Shown here piece by piece: positions 38,201 to 50,329 of a stretch of DNA of 64,000 bases. How positions within the stretch are numbered: position 1 is the first letter of the stretch; every line of letters begins with the position of its first letter. A program made the position numbers and the translations under genes. This DNA is from Colletes latitarsis (taxonomy: Eukaryota > Arthropoda > Insecta > Hymenoptera > Colletidae). Where the stretch lies: NCBI RefSeq assembly GCF_051014445.1, contig NW_027488384.1:620001-684000 (forward strand). Reading direction: 5' to 3'. The notes under the pieces were generated by a model that ran no database searches, was not told the DNA's origin, and saw nothing but the letters and a program-made list of their open reading frames with translations.

Positions 38201-40850
38201 ATTAAACCTGGTTTCGATCAATATTTTTGAGGATAACGCATGTTAGGTCTCGGTTAGATCTGGGATTTGCTCTCGTCAGGCTCTTACCTTCGCATATTTC
38301 TCATTCTTGATGGCTAGATCCTGGACTTTTTCTGGATTGGATCACGTAGTAATGTGGTACCACACTGAGACAGTCATTTAAACCTGGTTTCCATGAATAT
38401 TTTAGACGACAACGCAAGTTAGGTCTGGGATAGGTCTGGGATTTGCCCTCATCAGGGTCATACTTTCGCATTCTTCACATACTTTTTGAACAGATCCTGG
38501 GTTTTTTCTGGTTTGGATAACGTAGTAATGTGGTACAACACTGAAAGAGTCGATTATGCCTGGTTTCGATCAATATTTTTGAGGATAACGCATGTTAGGT
38601 CACGGTTAGATCTGGGATTTGCTCTCGTCAGGCTCTTACTTTCGCATATTTCTCATTCTTGTTGGCCAGATCCTGGGCTTCCACTGGTTTGGATCACGTA
38701 GTAATGTGATGCCACACTGAAACAGTCAATTAATCCTGGTCTTGATAAATATTTTAGTGGACAACGCAAGTTAGTTCTGGGATAAGTCTGGGATTTGCTC
38801 TCATCAGGCTCGTACTTTCGCATATTTCTCATACTTGGTGGCCGGATTCTGGGCTTTTTCTGATTTAGATAACGTAGTAATGTGGTACCATACTGAAACA
38901 GTCGATGAAACCTGGTTTCGATCAATATTTTTGAGCATAACGCATGTTAGGCCTAGGATAGGTCTGGGATTTGCTCTCGTCAGGCTCATATTTTCGCATT
39001 TTTCTCATTCTTGTTGGCCAGATCCTGGGCTTCCACTGGTTTGGATCACGTAGTAATGAGATGCCACACTGAAACAGTCAATTAATCCTGGTCTTGATAA
39101 ATATTTTAGAGGATAACGCATGTTAGGTCTGGGTTAGGTCTAGGATTTGCCCTCATCAGGCTCATTCTTTCGCGTTTTTTACATACTTGTTCAACAGATC
39201 CCTGGCTTTTTCTGGTTTGGATCACATAGTAATGTGGTACCACACTGAAGCAGTCCATTAAACCTGGTTACGATCAATATTTTAGAGGTTAACGCAAGTT
39301 AGGTCTGGGATAGGTCGGGGGCTTGCCCTCATCCGGCTCATGCTTTCGCATTTTTCACATACTTGTTGAACAGATCCTGGTTTTTTTCTGGTTTGGATCA
39401 CGCAGAAATGTGGTACCACACTGAAACAGTCAATTAATCCTGGTCTTGATAAATATTTAAGAGGATAACTCAAGTTATGTCTGGGATAGGTCTGGGATTT
39501 GCCCTCATCAGGCTCGTACTTTCGCGTTTTTCACATACTTTTTGAACAGATCCTGGGTTTTTTCTGGTTTGGATAACGTAGTAATGTGGTACAACACTGA
39601 AAGAGTCGATTATGCCTGGTTTCGATCAATATTTTTGAGGATAACGCATGTTAGGTCTCGGTTAGATCTGGGATTTGCTCTCGTCAGGCTCTTACTTTCG
39701 CATATTTCTCATTCTTGATGGCTAGATCCTGGACTTTTTCTGGATTGGATCACGTAGTAATGTGGTACCACACTGAGACAGTCATTTAAACCTGGTTTCC
39801 ATGAATATTTTAGACGACAACGCAAGTTATGTCTGGGATAGGTCTGGGATTTGCCCTCATCAGGCTCGTACTTTCGCGTTTTTCACATACTTTTTGAACA
39901 GATCCTGGGTTTTTTCTGGTTTGGATAACGCAGTAATGTGGTACAACACTGAAACAGTCGAATAAGCCTGGTTTCGATCAATATTTTTGAGGATAACGCA
40001 TGTTAGGTCTAGGTTAGGTCTGGGATTTGCTCTGTTTAGGCTCATACTTTCGCATATTTCTCATTCTTGTTGGCCAGATCCTGGGCTACCACTGGTCTGG
40101 ATCACGTAGTAATGTGATGCCACACTGAAACAGTCAATTAATCCTGGTCTTGATAAATATTTTAGAGGATAACGCAAGTTATGTCTGGGATACGTCTGAG
40201 ATTTGCCCTCATCAGGCTCATACTTTCGCGCTTATCACATACTTGTTGAACAGATCCCTGGCTTTTTCTGGTTTCGATCACGTTGTAAAGTGTTACCACA
40301 CTGAAACGGTCAATTAAACCTGGTTTTGATGAATATTTTACAGGATAGCACATGCTAGATCTAGGTTAGGTCTAGGATTTGCCCTCATCAGCTTCATACT
40401 TTCGCATTCTTCACATAGTTCTTCAACAGATTCTGGGTTTTTTCTGGTTTGGATCACGTAGTAATGTGGTACCACACTGAAACTGTCCATTAAACCTGGT
40501 TTCGATCAATATTTTAGAGAATAATTCATGTTAGGTCTGGGTTAGGTCTGGGATTTGCTCTCATCTGGCTCGTACTTTCGAATATTTCTCATACTTGATG
40601 GCCAGATTCTGAGCTTTCTCTGATTTGGATCACGTACTAATGTGGTACCACATTGAAGCAGTCCATTAAACCTGTTTTCGATCAATATTTTAGAGGATAA
40701 CGCATGTTATGTCTAGGTTAGGCTTGGGATTTGCCCTCATCAGACACATACTTTCGTATATTTCTCATACTTCATAGCTAGATCCTGGGCTTTTTCTGGA
40801 TTGGATCACGTAGTAATGTGGTACCACACTGAAACAGTCAATTAAACCTG

Positions 40851-41026
40851 GTTTCGATCAATATTTTAGAGGATAACGCATGTTAGGTCTGGGTTAGGTC
40901 TAGGATTTGCCCTCATCAGGCTGATTCTTTCGCATATTTCTCATACTTGATGGCTAGATCCTGGACTTTTTCTGGTTTGGATAACGTAGTAATGTGGTAC
41001 CACACTGAAACAGTCGATTAAACCTG
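40851..41026 (+). repeat. Reference monomer, full-length 176 bp
   Basis: This monomer is close to the consensus and is used here to define phase; phase 1 is the first G of GTTTCGATCA. In order it holds GATCAATATTTTAGAGGATAA (phases about 6-26), the duplicated TTAGGTCTGGG/TTAGGTCTAGG pair (33-54), GGATTTGCCCTCATCAGGCT (53-72), the conserved TTTCGC, a class cassette ACTTGATGGCTAGATCCTGG, a T run, GGATAACGTAGTAATG and the dyad TGTGGTACCACA, ending AAACCTG. The next monomer starts exactly 176 bp later. The choice of start is arbitrary, since the true unit of amplification is not known. Confidence 0.9.
40993..41004. repeat. Perfect 12-bp dyad TGTGGTACCACA (reference copy)
   Basis: TGTGGTACCACA is its own reverse complement and contains a KpnI site (GGTACC). 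It lies at phases 143-154 and is intact in most monomers, so the array should show KpnI ladders in steps of 176 bp. Common broken forms are GTGATGCCAC, GTGTTACCAC, GTATTACCAC, GTGCTACCAC and GTGGTGCCAC. It could extrude a short hairpin or bind a dimeric protein; neither can be shown here. Short dyads are a known feature of many centromeric satellites. Confidence 0.9.
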
Positions 41027-41030
41027 GTTT
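41020..41030. repeat. Second dyad AAACC-T-GGTTT across the monomer junction
   Basis: The arms AAACC and GGTTT are reverse complements around a single T, at phases 170 to 4 of the next monomer. It is about 26 bp downstream of the KpnI dyad centre and present in most monomers. It is lost in the class whose junction reads TTAATCCTGGTCTTG, which also carries the broken KpnI dyad GTGATGCCAC. Confidence 0.8.
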
Positions 41031-44000
41031 CGATCAATATTTTTTAGGATAACGCATGTTAGGTCTAGGTTAGGTCTGGGATTTGCTCTCGTCAGGCTCA
41101 TACTTTCGCATATTTCTCATTCTTGTTGGCCAGATCCTGGGCTTCCATTGGATTGGATCACGTAGTAATGTGGTGCCACACTGAAACAGTCAATTAATCC
41201 TGGTCTTGATAAATATTTTAGAGGATAACGCATGTTAGGTCTGGGTTAGGTCTAGGATTTGCCCTCATCAGGCTCATTCTTTCGCATATTTCTCATACTT
41301 GATGGCTAGATCCTGGACTTTTTCTGGATTGGATCACATAGTAATGTGGTACCACACTGAAACAGTCAATTAAACTTGGTTTCGATCAATATTTTGGAGG
41401 ATAACGCATGTTAGGTCTGGGTTAGGTCTAGGATTTGCCCTCATCAGGCTCATTCTTTCGCATATTTCTCATACTTGATGGCTAGATCCTGGACTTTTTC
41501 TGGTTTGGATAACGTAGTAATGTGGTACCACACTGAAACAGTCGATTAAACCTGGTTTCGATCAATATTTTTTAGGATAACGCATGTTAGGTCTAGGTTA
41601 GGTCTGGGATTTGCCCTCATCACGGTCATACTTTCGCATTTCTCACATACTTGTTGAACAGATCCCTGGCTTTTTCTGGTTTCGATAACGTTGTAAAGTG
41701 ATACCACACTGCCACAGTCAATACAACCTGGTTTCGATCAATATTTTAGAGGATAACGCATGTTATGTCTAGGTTAGGCCTGGGATTTGCCCTCATCAGA
41801 CTCATCCTTTCGCATACTTCACATACTTGTTGAATAGATCCTGGGTTTTTTTCTGGTTTGGATCACGTAGTAATGTGCTACCACACTGAAACAGTGGATT
41901 AAACCTGGTTTCGACTATTATTTTAGAGGATAACACATGTTGGGTCTAGGTTAGGACTCGGATTTGCCTTCATCAGGCTCATACTTTCGCGTTTTTCACA
42001 TACTTGTTGAACGGATGCTGGGTTTTTTCTGGTTTGGATCACGTAGTAATGTGGTACCACACTGAAACATTCAATTAAACCTGGTCTTGATAAATATTTT
42101 AGAGGATTACGCTTGTTAGGTCTGGGTTTGGTCTAGGATTTGCCCTCGTCAGGCTCATACTTCCGCATTTTTCTCATACTACATGGCTAGATCCTGGGTT
42201 TTTTCTGGTTTGGATCACGTAGTAATGTGGTACCACACAGAAACAGTCCATTGAACCTGGTTTCGATCAATATTTTATAGGATAACGCAAGTTATGTCTG
42301 AGATAGGTCTGGGATTTGCCATCATCAGGCTCATACTTTCGCGTTTTTCACATACTTGTTGAACAGATCCTGGGTTTTTTCTGGTTTGAATCACGTAGTA
42401 ATGTGGTACCACACTGAAACAGTGGATTAAACCTGGTTTCGACTATTATTTTAGAGGATAACACATGTTGGGTCTAGGTTAGGACTCGGATTTGCCTTCA
42501 TCAGGCTCATACTTTCGCGTTTTTCACATACTTGTTGAATAGATCCTGGGTTTTTTTCTGGTTTGGATCACGTAGTAATGTGCTACCACACTGAAACAGT
42601 GGATTAAACCTGGTTTCGATTATTATTTTAGAGGATCACAAATGTTAGGTCTAGATTATGTCTGGGATTTGCCCTCATCAGGGTCATACTTTCGCAGTTT
42701 TAACATACATGTTGACCTGATCGATGGTTTTTTCTGCTTTGGATCACGTAGCAAAGTGGTACCACACTGAAACAGTAAATTAAACCTGGTTACGATCAGT
42801 ATCTTAGAGGACAACGCAAGTTAGGTCTGGGATAGGTCTGGGATTTGCCCTCATCAGGGTCATACTTTCGCGTTTTTCATATACTTGTTGAACAGATCCT
42901 GGCATTTTTCTGGTTTGGATCACGCAGTAATGTGGTACCACACTGAAACAGTCCACTAAACCTGGTTTCGGTCAATATTTTTGAGGATAACGCATGTTAC
43001 GTCTAGGTTAGGCTTGGGATTTGCCCTCATCAGACACATACTTTCGTATATTTCTCATACTTCATAGCTAGATCCTGGGATTTTTCTGGATTGGATCACG
43101 TAGTAATGTGGTACCACACTGAAACAGTCAATTAAACCTGGTTTCGATCAATATTTTTGAGGATAACGCATGCTAGGTCTAGGTTAGGTCTGGGATTTGC
43201 TCTCGTTAGGCTCATACTTTCGCATATTTCTCATTCTTGTTGGCCAGATCCTGGGCTACCTCTAGTCTGGATCACGTAGTAATGTGATGCCACACTGAAA
43301 CAGTCAATTAATCCTGGTCTTGATAAATATTTTAGAGGATAACGCAAGTTATGTCTGGGATACGTCTGAGATTTGCCCTCATCAGGCTCATACTTTCGCG
43401 TTTTTCATATACTTGTTGAACAGATTCTGGGTTTTTTCTGGATTGGATCACGTAGTAATGTGGTACCACACTGAAACAGTCAATTAAACCTGGTTTCGAT
43501 CAATATTTCTGAGGATAACGCATGTTAGGTCTAGGTTAGGTCTGGGATTTGCTCTCATCTGGCTCGAACTTTCGAATATTTCTCATACTTGATGGCTAGA
43601 TCCTGGACTTTTTCTGGATTGGATCACGTACTAGTGTGGTACCACACTGAAACAGTCATTTTAAAACTGGTTTCCATCAATATTTTAGAGGACAACGCAA
43701 GTTAGGTCTGGGATAGTTCTGGGATTTGCCCTCATCACGGTCATACTTTCGCATTTCTCACATACTTGTTGAACAGATCCCTGGCTTTTTCTGGTTTCGA
43801 TAAAGTTGTAAAGTGTTACCACACTGCCACAGTCGATTAAACCTGGTTTCGATCAATATTTTAGAGGATAACGCATGTTATGTCTAGGTTAGGCCTGGGA
43901 TTTGCCCTCATCAGACTCATCCTTTCGCATACTTCACATACTTGTTGAATAGATCCTGGGATTTCTTCTGGTTTGGATCACGTAGTAATGTGCTACCACA

Positions 44001-44198
44001 CTGAAACAGTGGATTAAACCTGGTTTCGATTATTATTTTAGAGGATAACACATGTTAGGTCTAGGATAGGTCTGGGATTTGCTCTCATCAGGCTCGTACT
44101 TTCGCAAACTTCACATACTAGTTGAACAGATCCTGGGTTTTTTCTGGTTTGGATCACGTAGTAATGTGGTACCACACTGAAACAGTCGATTAAGCCCG

Positions 44199-44379
44199 GT
44201 TTCGATCAATATTTTAGAGGATAACGCAAGTTAGGTCTGGGATAGGTCTGGGATTTGCCCTCATCAGGGCATACTCATACTTTCGTAGTTTTAACATATA
44301 TGTTGACCTGATCGAGGGTTTTTCCTGCTCTGGATCACGTAGTAAAGTAGTACCACACTAAAACAGTCGATTAAACCTG
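44199..44379 (+). repeat. Monomer with a 5-bp insertion (181 bp)
   Basis: The landmarks at 44209 and 44390 are 181 bp apart. Near 44268 the text is CAGGGCATACTCATACTTTCG, where the matching monomer near 45975 has CAGGGTCATACTTTCG. The extra CATAC repeats the adjacent CATAC, so this is a small local duplication. It is private to this copy and so younger than the 1.7-kb duplication. Confidence 0.8.
44293..44304. repeat. Perfect dyad AACATATATGTT in one monomer class
   Basis: AACATATATGTT is its own reverse complement and lies in the class cassette (phase about 91-102), away from the KpnI dyad. It recurs at 45998-46009 and 57094-57105. Most members of the class have AACATACATGTT, in which the 5-bp arms still pair around a central AC. 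Other classes have TCACATACTTGTTGAA at this place and no dyad. Confidence 0.85.
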
Positions 44380-44731
44380 GTTTCGGTCAATATTTTAGAC
44401 GATAACGCAAGTTATGTCTGAGATAGGTCTGGGATTTGCCCTCATCAGGCTTATACTTTCGCGTTTTTCACATACTCGTTGAACTGATCCTGGGTTCTTT
44501 CCGGTATGGATCACGTAGTAATGCGGTATCACACTGAAACATTCAATTAAACCTGGTCTTGATAAATATTTTAGAGGATAACGCATGCTAGGTATGGGTT
44601 AGGTCTAGGATTTGCCCTCATCAGGCACATTCTTTCTCATATTTCTCATACTTCATGGCTAGATCCTGGGCTTTTTCTGGATTGGATCACGTGGTAATGT
44701 GGTACCACACTGAAACAGTCAATTAAACCTG

Positions 44732-44851
44732 GTATCGATCAATATTTCACACTTTCGCAGTTTTAACATACATGTTGACCTGATCTTGGGCTTCCACTGG
44801 TTTGGATAACGTAGTAATGTGGTACCACACTGAAACAGTCGATTAAACCTG
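44732..44851 (+). repeat. Truncated monomer, 120 bp (copy 1)
   Basis: Phases 16-71 are missing: CGATCAATATT joins straight to TCACACTTTCGC. The lost 56 bp include the whole TTAGGTCTGGG pair. The rest is of the AGTTTTAACATACATGTTGACC class with an intact KpnI dyad. All four truncated copies share this junction and the upstream GGTATCGATC variant, so there was one deletion event that was then copied. Confidence 0.9.
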
Positions 44852-46436
44852 GTTTCGACCAATATTTTTGAGGATAACGCATGTTAGGTCTAGGTTAGGT
44901 CTAGGATTTGCTCTCGTCAGGCTCATACTTTCGCATATTTCTTATTCTTGTTTGCCAGATCCTGGGCTTCCACTGGATTGGATCACGTAGTAATGTGATG
45001 CCACACTGAAACAGTCAATTAATCCTGGTCTTGATAAATATTTTAGAGGATAACGCATGTTAGGTCTGGGTTAGGTCTAGGATTTGCCCTCATCAGGCTC
45101 ATTCTTTCGCATATTTCTCATACTTGATGGCTAGATCCTGGACTTTTTCTGGATTGGATCACGTAGTAATGTGGTACCACACTGAAAGAGTCGATTAAAC
45201 CCGGTTTCGATCAATATTTTAGAGGATAACGCAAGTTAAGTCTGGGATAGGTCTGGGATTTGCTCTCATCAGGCTCGTACTTTCGCATACTTCACATACT
45301 TGTTGAACAGATCCTGGGTTTTTTCTACTTTGGATCACGTAGTAAAGTGGTACCACACTGAAACATTCAATTAAACCTGGTTTCGATCAATATTTTAGAG
45401 GACAACGCAAGTTAGGTCTGGGATAGGTCTGGGATTTGCCCTCATCACGGTCATACTTTCGCATTTCTCACATACTGGTTGAACAGATCCCTGGCTTTTT
45501 CTGGTTTCGATAACGTTGTAAAGTGTTACCACACTGCCACAGTCGATTAAACCTGGTTTCGATCAATATTTTAGAGGATAACGCATGTTATGTCTAGGTT
45601 AGGCCTGGGATTTGCCCTCATCAGACTCATCCTTTCGCATACTTCACATACTTGTTGAATAGATCCTGGGATTTCTTCTGGTTTGGATCACGTAGTAATG
45701 TGCTACCACACTGAAACAGTGGATTAAACCTGGTTTCGATTATTATTTTAGAGGATAACACATGTTAGGTCTAGGATAGGTCTGGGATTTGCTCTCATCA
45801 GGCTCGTACATTCGCAAACTTCACATACTAGTTGAACAGATCCTGGGTTTTTTCTGGTTTGGATCACGTAGTAATGTGGTACCACACTGAAACAGTCGAT
45901 TAAGCCCGGTTTCGATCAATATTTTAGAGGATAACGCAAGTTAGGTCTGGGATAGGTCTGGGATTTGCCCTCATCAGGGTCATACTTTCGTAGTTTTAAC
46001 ATATATGTTGACCTGATCGAGGGTTTTTCCTGCTCTGGATCACGTAGTAAAGTAGTACCACACTAAAACAGTCGATTAAACCTGGTTTCGGTCAATATTT
46101 TAGACGATAACGCAAGTTATGTCTGAGATAGGTCTGGGATTTGCCCTCATCAGGCTTATACTTTCGCGTTTTTCACATACTTGTTGAACAGATCCTGGGT
46201 TCTTTCCGGTATGGATCACGTAGTAATGTGGTATCACACTGAAACATTCAATTAAACCTGGTCTTGATTAATATTTTAGAGGATAACGCATGCTAGGTAT
46301 GGGTTAGGTCTAGGATTTGCCCTCATCAGGCTCATTCTTTCGCATATTTCTCATACTTCATGGCTAGATCCTGGGCTTTTTCTGGATTGGATCACGTAGT
46401 AATGTGGTACCACACTGAAACAGTCAATTAAACCTG

Positions 46437-46556
46437 GTATCGATCAATATTTCACACTTTCGCAGTTTTAACATACATGTTGACCTGATCTTGGGCTTCC
46501 ACTGGTTTGGATAACGTAGTAATGTGGTACCACACTGAAACAGTCGATGAAACCTG
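46437..46556 (+). repeat. Truncated monomer, 120 bp (copy 2)
   Basis: It has the same 56-bp deletion and junction as the copy at 44732, which it matches at an offset of 1705 bp, as part of the 1.5-kb duplication. It differs near its end by CAGTCGATGAAACC for CAGTCGATTAAACC. Confidence 0.9.
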
Positions 46557-48189
46557 GTTTCGACCAATATTTTTGAGGATAACGCATGTTAGGTCTAGGT
46601 TAGGTCTAGGATTTGCTCTCGTCAGGCTCATACTTTCGCATATTTCTTATTCTTGTTTGCCAGATCCTGGGCTTCCACTGGATTGGATCACGTAGTAATG
46701 TGATGCCACACTGAAACAGTCAATTAATCCTGGTCTTGATAAATATTTTAGAGGATAACGCATGTTAGGTCTGGGTTAGGTCTAGGATTTGCCCTCATCA
46801 GGCTCATTCTTTCGCATATTTCTCATACTTGATGGCTAGGTCCTGGACTTTTTCTGGATTGGATCACGTAGTAATGTGGTACCACACTGAAACAGTCATT
46901 TAAACCTGGTTTCCATCAATATTTTAGAGGATAACGCAAGTTATGTCTGGGATAGGTCTGGGATTTGCCCTCATCGGGCTCATACTTCCGCGTTTTTCAC
47001 ATACCTGTAGAACAGATCCTGTGTTTTTTTTGGTTTCGATCACGTAGTAATGTGGTACCACACTGAAGCAGACCATCAAACCTGGTCCCAATTATTATTT
47101 TAGAGGATAACACATGTTAGGTCTAGGTTAGCTATGGGATTTGCCCTTATCAGGGTCATGCTTTCGCAGTTTTAACATACATGCTGACCCGATCGATGGA
47201 TTTTTCTGCTTTGCATAAGGTAGGAAAATGATGCCACACTGAAACAGTCTATTAAACCTGGTTTCGATCAATATTTTAGAGGATAACGCATGTTAGGTCT
47301 GGGTTAGGTCTAGGATTTGCCCTCGTCAGGCTCATACTTTCGCATATTTCTCATACTTGATGGATAGATCCTGGACTTTTTCTGGACTGGATCACGTAGT
47401 AATGTGGTACCACACTGAAAGAGTCGATTAAACCCGGTTTCGATCAATATTTTAGAGGATAACGCAAGTTAAGTCTGGGATAGGTCTGGGATTTGCTCTC
47501 ATCAGGCTCGTACTTTCGCATACTTCACATACTTGTTGAACAGATCCTGGGTTTTTTCTACTTTGGATCACGTAGTAAAGTGGTACCACACTGAAACATT
47601 CAATTAAACCTGTGTTCGATCAATAATTTGGAAGATAACGCATGTCAGGTCTAGGTTAGGCCAAAGATTTTCACTGATCGGAGTCATACTTTCGCATTCT
47701 TCACATACTTGTTGAACGGATCCTGGGTTTTTTCTGGTTTGGTTCACGTAGTAATGTGGTACCACACTGAAACATTCAATTAAACCTGGTCTTGAAAAAT
47801 ATTTTAGAGGATAACGCATGTTAGGTCTGGGTTAGGTCTAGGATTTGCCCTCATCAGGCTCATACTTTCGTAGATTTCTCATACTTCATGGCTAGATCCT
47901 GGGCTATTTCTGGATTGTATCACGTAGTAATGTGGTACGACGCTGAAACAATCAATTAAACCTGGTTTCGATCAATATTTTAGAGGATAACGCAAGTTAG
48001 GTCTGGGATAGGTGTGGGATTCGCCCTCATCAGGCTCATACTTTCGCGTTTTTCACATACTTGTTGAACTGATCCTGGGTTATTTTCTGATTTGGATCAC
48101 ATAGTAATGTGGTACCACACTGAAACAGTCGATTAAACCAGGTTTCGATCAATATTATTGAGGATAACGCAAGTTAGGTCTGGGATAGG

Positions 48190-49597
48190 TCTGGGATTCG
48201 CCCTCATCAGGCTCATACTTTCGCGTTTTTCACATACTTGTTGAACTGATCCTTGGTTTTTTCTGGATTGGATCACGTAGTAGTGCGGTACCACACGGAA
48301 ACAGTCCATTCAACCTGGTTTCGATCAATATTTCAGTGGATAACGCATGTTAGGTCTAGGTTAGGCCTGGGATTTTCACTCACCATACTCATACTTCCGC
48401 ATTCTTCACATACTTGTTGACCGGATCCTGGGTTTTTTCCGGTTTGGATCACGTAGTAATGTGGCACCACACTGAAACATTAAATTAAACCTGGGCTTGA
48501 TAAATATTTTTGAGGTTAACGCATGTTAGGTCTGGGTTAGGTCTAGGATTTGCCCTCATCAGGCTCATACTTTCGCATATTTCTCATACTTCATGGATGG
48601 ATCCTGGGCTATTTCTGGATTGGATCACGTAGTAATGTGGTACCACACTGAAACAGTCAATTAAACCTGGTTTCGATTAATATTTTAGAGGATAACGCAT
48701 GTTAGGTCTGGGTTAGGTCTAGGATTTGCCCTCGTCAGGCTCATACTTTCGCATATTTCTCATACTTGATGGCTAGATCCTGGACTTTTTCTGGACTGGA
48801 TCACGTAGTAATGTGGTACCACAATGAAACAGTCGATTAAACCCGGTTTCGATCAATATTTTAGAGGATAACGCAAGTTAAGTCTGGGATAGGTCTGGGA
48901 TTCGCCCTCATCAGGCTCATACTTTCGCGTTTTTCACATACTTGTTGAACTGATCCTTGGTTTTTTCTGGATTGGATCACGTAGTAGTGCGGTACCACAC
49001 GGAAACAGTCCATTCAACCTGGTTTCGATCAATATTTCAGTGGATAACGCATGTTAGGTCTAGGTTAGGCCTGGGATTTTCACTCACCAGACTCATACTT
49101 CCGCATTCTTCACATACTTGTTGACCGGATCCTGGGTTTTTTCCGGTTTGGATCACGTAGTAATGTGGCACCACACTGAAACATTAAATTAAACCTGGGC
49201 TTGATAAATATTTTTGAGGTTAACGCATGTTAGGTCTGGGTTAGGTCTAGGATTTGCCCTCATCAGGCTCATACTTTCGCATATTTCTCATACTTCATGG
49301 ATAGATCCTGGGCTATTTCTGGATTGGATCACGTAGTAATGTGGTACCACACTGAAACAGTCAATTAAACCTGGTTTCGATCAATATTTTAGAGGATAAC
49401 GCATGTTAGGTCTGGGTTAGGTCTAGGATTTGCCCTCGTCAGGCTCATACTTTCGCATATTTCTCATACTTGATGGCTAGATCCTGGACTTTTTCTGGAC
49501 TGGATCACGTAGTAATGTGGTACCACAATGAAACAGTCGATTAAACCCGGTTTCGATCAATATTTTAGAGGATAACGCAAGTTAAGTCTGGGATAGG
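48190..49597 (+). repeat. Tandem duplication, 2 x 704 bp (four monomers)
   Basis: 48190-48893 and 48894-49597 match at an offset of 704 bp, exactly four monomers. I saw three differences: CACCATACTC/CACCAGACTC, GGATGGATCC/GGATAGATCC and CGATTAATATT/CGATCAATATT. Markers are the TAGTGCGGTACCACACGG monomer and GATTTTCACTCACC. A third, older copy of the first half begins near 55150. Confidence 0.85.
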
Positions 49598-50329
49598 TCT
49601 GGGATTTGCTCTCATAAGGCTCGTACTTTCGCATATTTCTCATACTTGATGGCTAGATCCTGGGCTTTTTCTGGATTGGATCGCGTAGTAATGTGGTACC
49701 ACACTGAAACAGTCCACTAAACCTGGTTTCGGTCATTATTTTAGAGGATAACTTATTTTATGTCCTGGTTGGGCCGGGGATTTTCCCTCATCAGACTCAT
49801 ACTTTCGCATACTTCACATACTTGTTGAACAGATCCTGGGTTTTTTCTACTTTGGATCACGTAGTAAAGTGGTACCACACTGAAACATTCAATTAAACCT
49901 GTGTTCGATCAATATTTTGGAAGATAACGCATGTTAGGTCTGGGTTAGGTCTGGGATTTGCGCTCATCAGTGTAATACTTTCGCATATTTCTCATACTTG
50001 ATGGTGAGATCCTGGGCTTTTTCTGGATTGCATCACGTAGTAATGTGGTACCCCACTGAAACAGTCCATTAAACCTGGTTTCGATCAATATTTTAGAGAA
50101 TAATTCATGTTAGGTCTGCGTTAGGTCTGGGATTTGCTCTCATCTGGCTCCTACTTTCGAATATTTCTCATACTTGATGGCCAGATTCTGAGCTTTCTCT
50201 GGTTTGGATCACGTAGTAATGTGGTACCACACTGAAACAGTCCATTAAACCTGTTTTCGATCAATATTTTAGAGGATAACGCATGTTATGTCTAGGTTAG
50301 GCTTGGGATTTGCCCTCTTCAGACACATA

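Larger units (their letters stand above)
40972..41036 (+). repeat. Internal sub-repeat CTGGTTTSGATCA, two per monomer
   Basis: CTGGTTTGGATAA (40972-40984) and CTGGTTTCGATCA (41024-41036) are near-identical 13-mers 52 bp apart within one monomer period. In most monomers the first copy is CTGGTTTGGATCA, and in one class it is CTGGTTTCGATCA, identical to the second. This suggests the 176-bp unit grew from a shorter ancestral repeat, but the remaining sequence between the copies shows no clear further periodicity by eye. Confidence 0.7.
35206..41600 (+). repeat. Heterogeneous transition region
   Basis: These are all 176-bp monomers in register, with 1-bp insertions near 36790 and 36990. There is no long clean higher-order repeat. 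Short local repeats occur: about 200 bp at 38470-38650 and 39526-39706 (1056 bp apart, six monomers, both with GGTACAACACTGAAAGAGTC), and a pair of similar stretches at 39480 and 39832 (two monomers apart). Monomers mix classes of both flanking domains, as at the edges of homogenised satellite blocks. Confidence 0.7.
43680..46890 (+). repeat. Tandem duplication of ~1.5 kb, 1.7 kb apart
   Basis: 43680-45185 matches 45390-46890. The offset is 1710 bp up to about 44270 and 1705 bp after it, because copy 1 has a 5-bp insertion (GGGCATACTCATAC for GGGTCATAC). Both copies carry the same truncated 120-bp monomer (44732 and 46437). The order is: ACTGCCACAGTC monomer, CATCCTTTCGCATAC monomer, TAGTTTTAACATATATG monomer, truncated monomer. 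A related block at 52890-54200 has the same order but differs in detail. Confidence 0.8.
41601..47100 (+). repeat. Second domain, left part
   Basis: A different mix of classes appears here: ACTGCCACAGTC monomers (41709, 43823, 45533), the GATTATTATTTTAGAGG junction form, and the TTTTAACATACATGTTGACC class. It holds a duplicated block of about 1.5 kb (next entry) and two of the four 120-bp truncated monomers. I see nothing other than satellite monomers in this stretch. Confidence 0.75.

Noticed and set aside
40851..41026. CENP-B box (TTCG, four bases, A, two bases, CGGG)
   Set aside because: TTTCGATCAATATTTT matches only the first part and lacks CGGG. Variants with ACCCGGTTTCG have the wrong spacing on either strand.
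44732..44851. Insertion of a different short element at the truncated monomers
   Set aside because: All 120 bp align to the monomer with one internal 56-bp gap; no foreign sequence and no target-site duplication.
47590..47660. Possible non-satellite sequence around CCAAAGATTTTCACTGATCGG
   Set aside because: It aligns in register as a diverged GGCCTGGGATTTTCACTCACC monomer, and the same form recurs near 54590.
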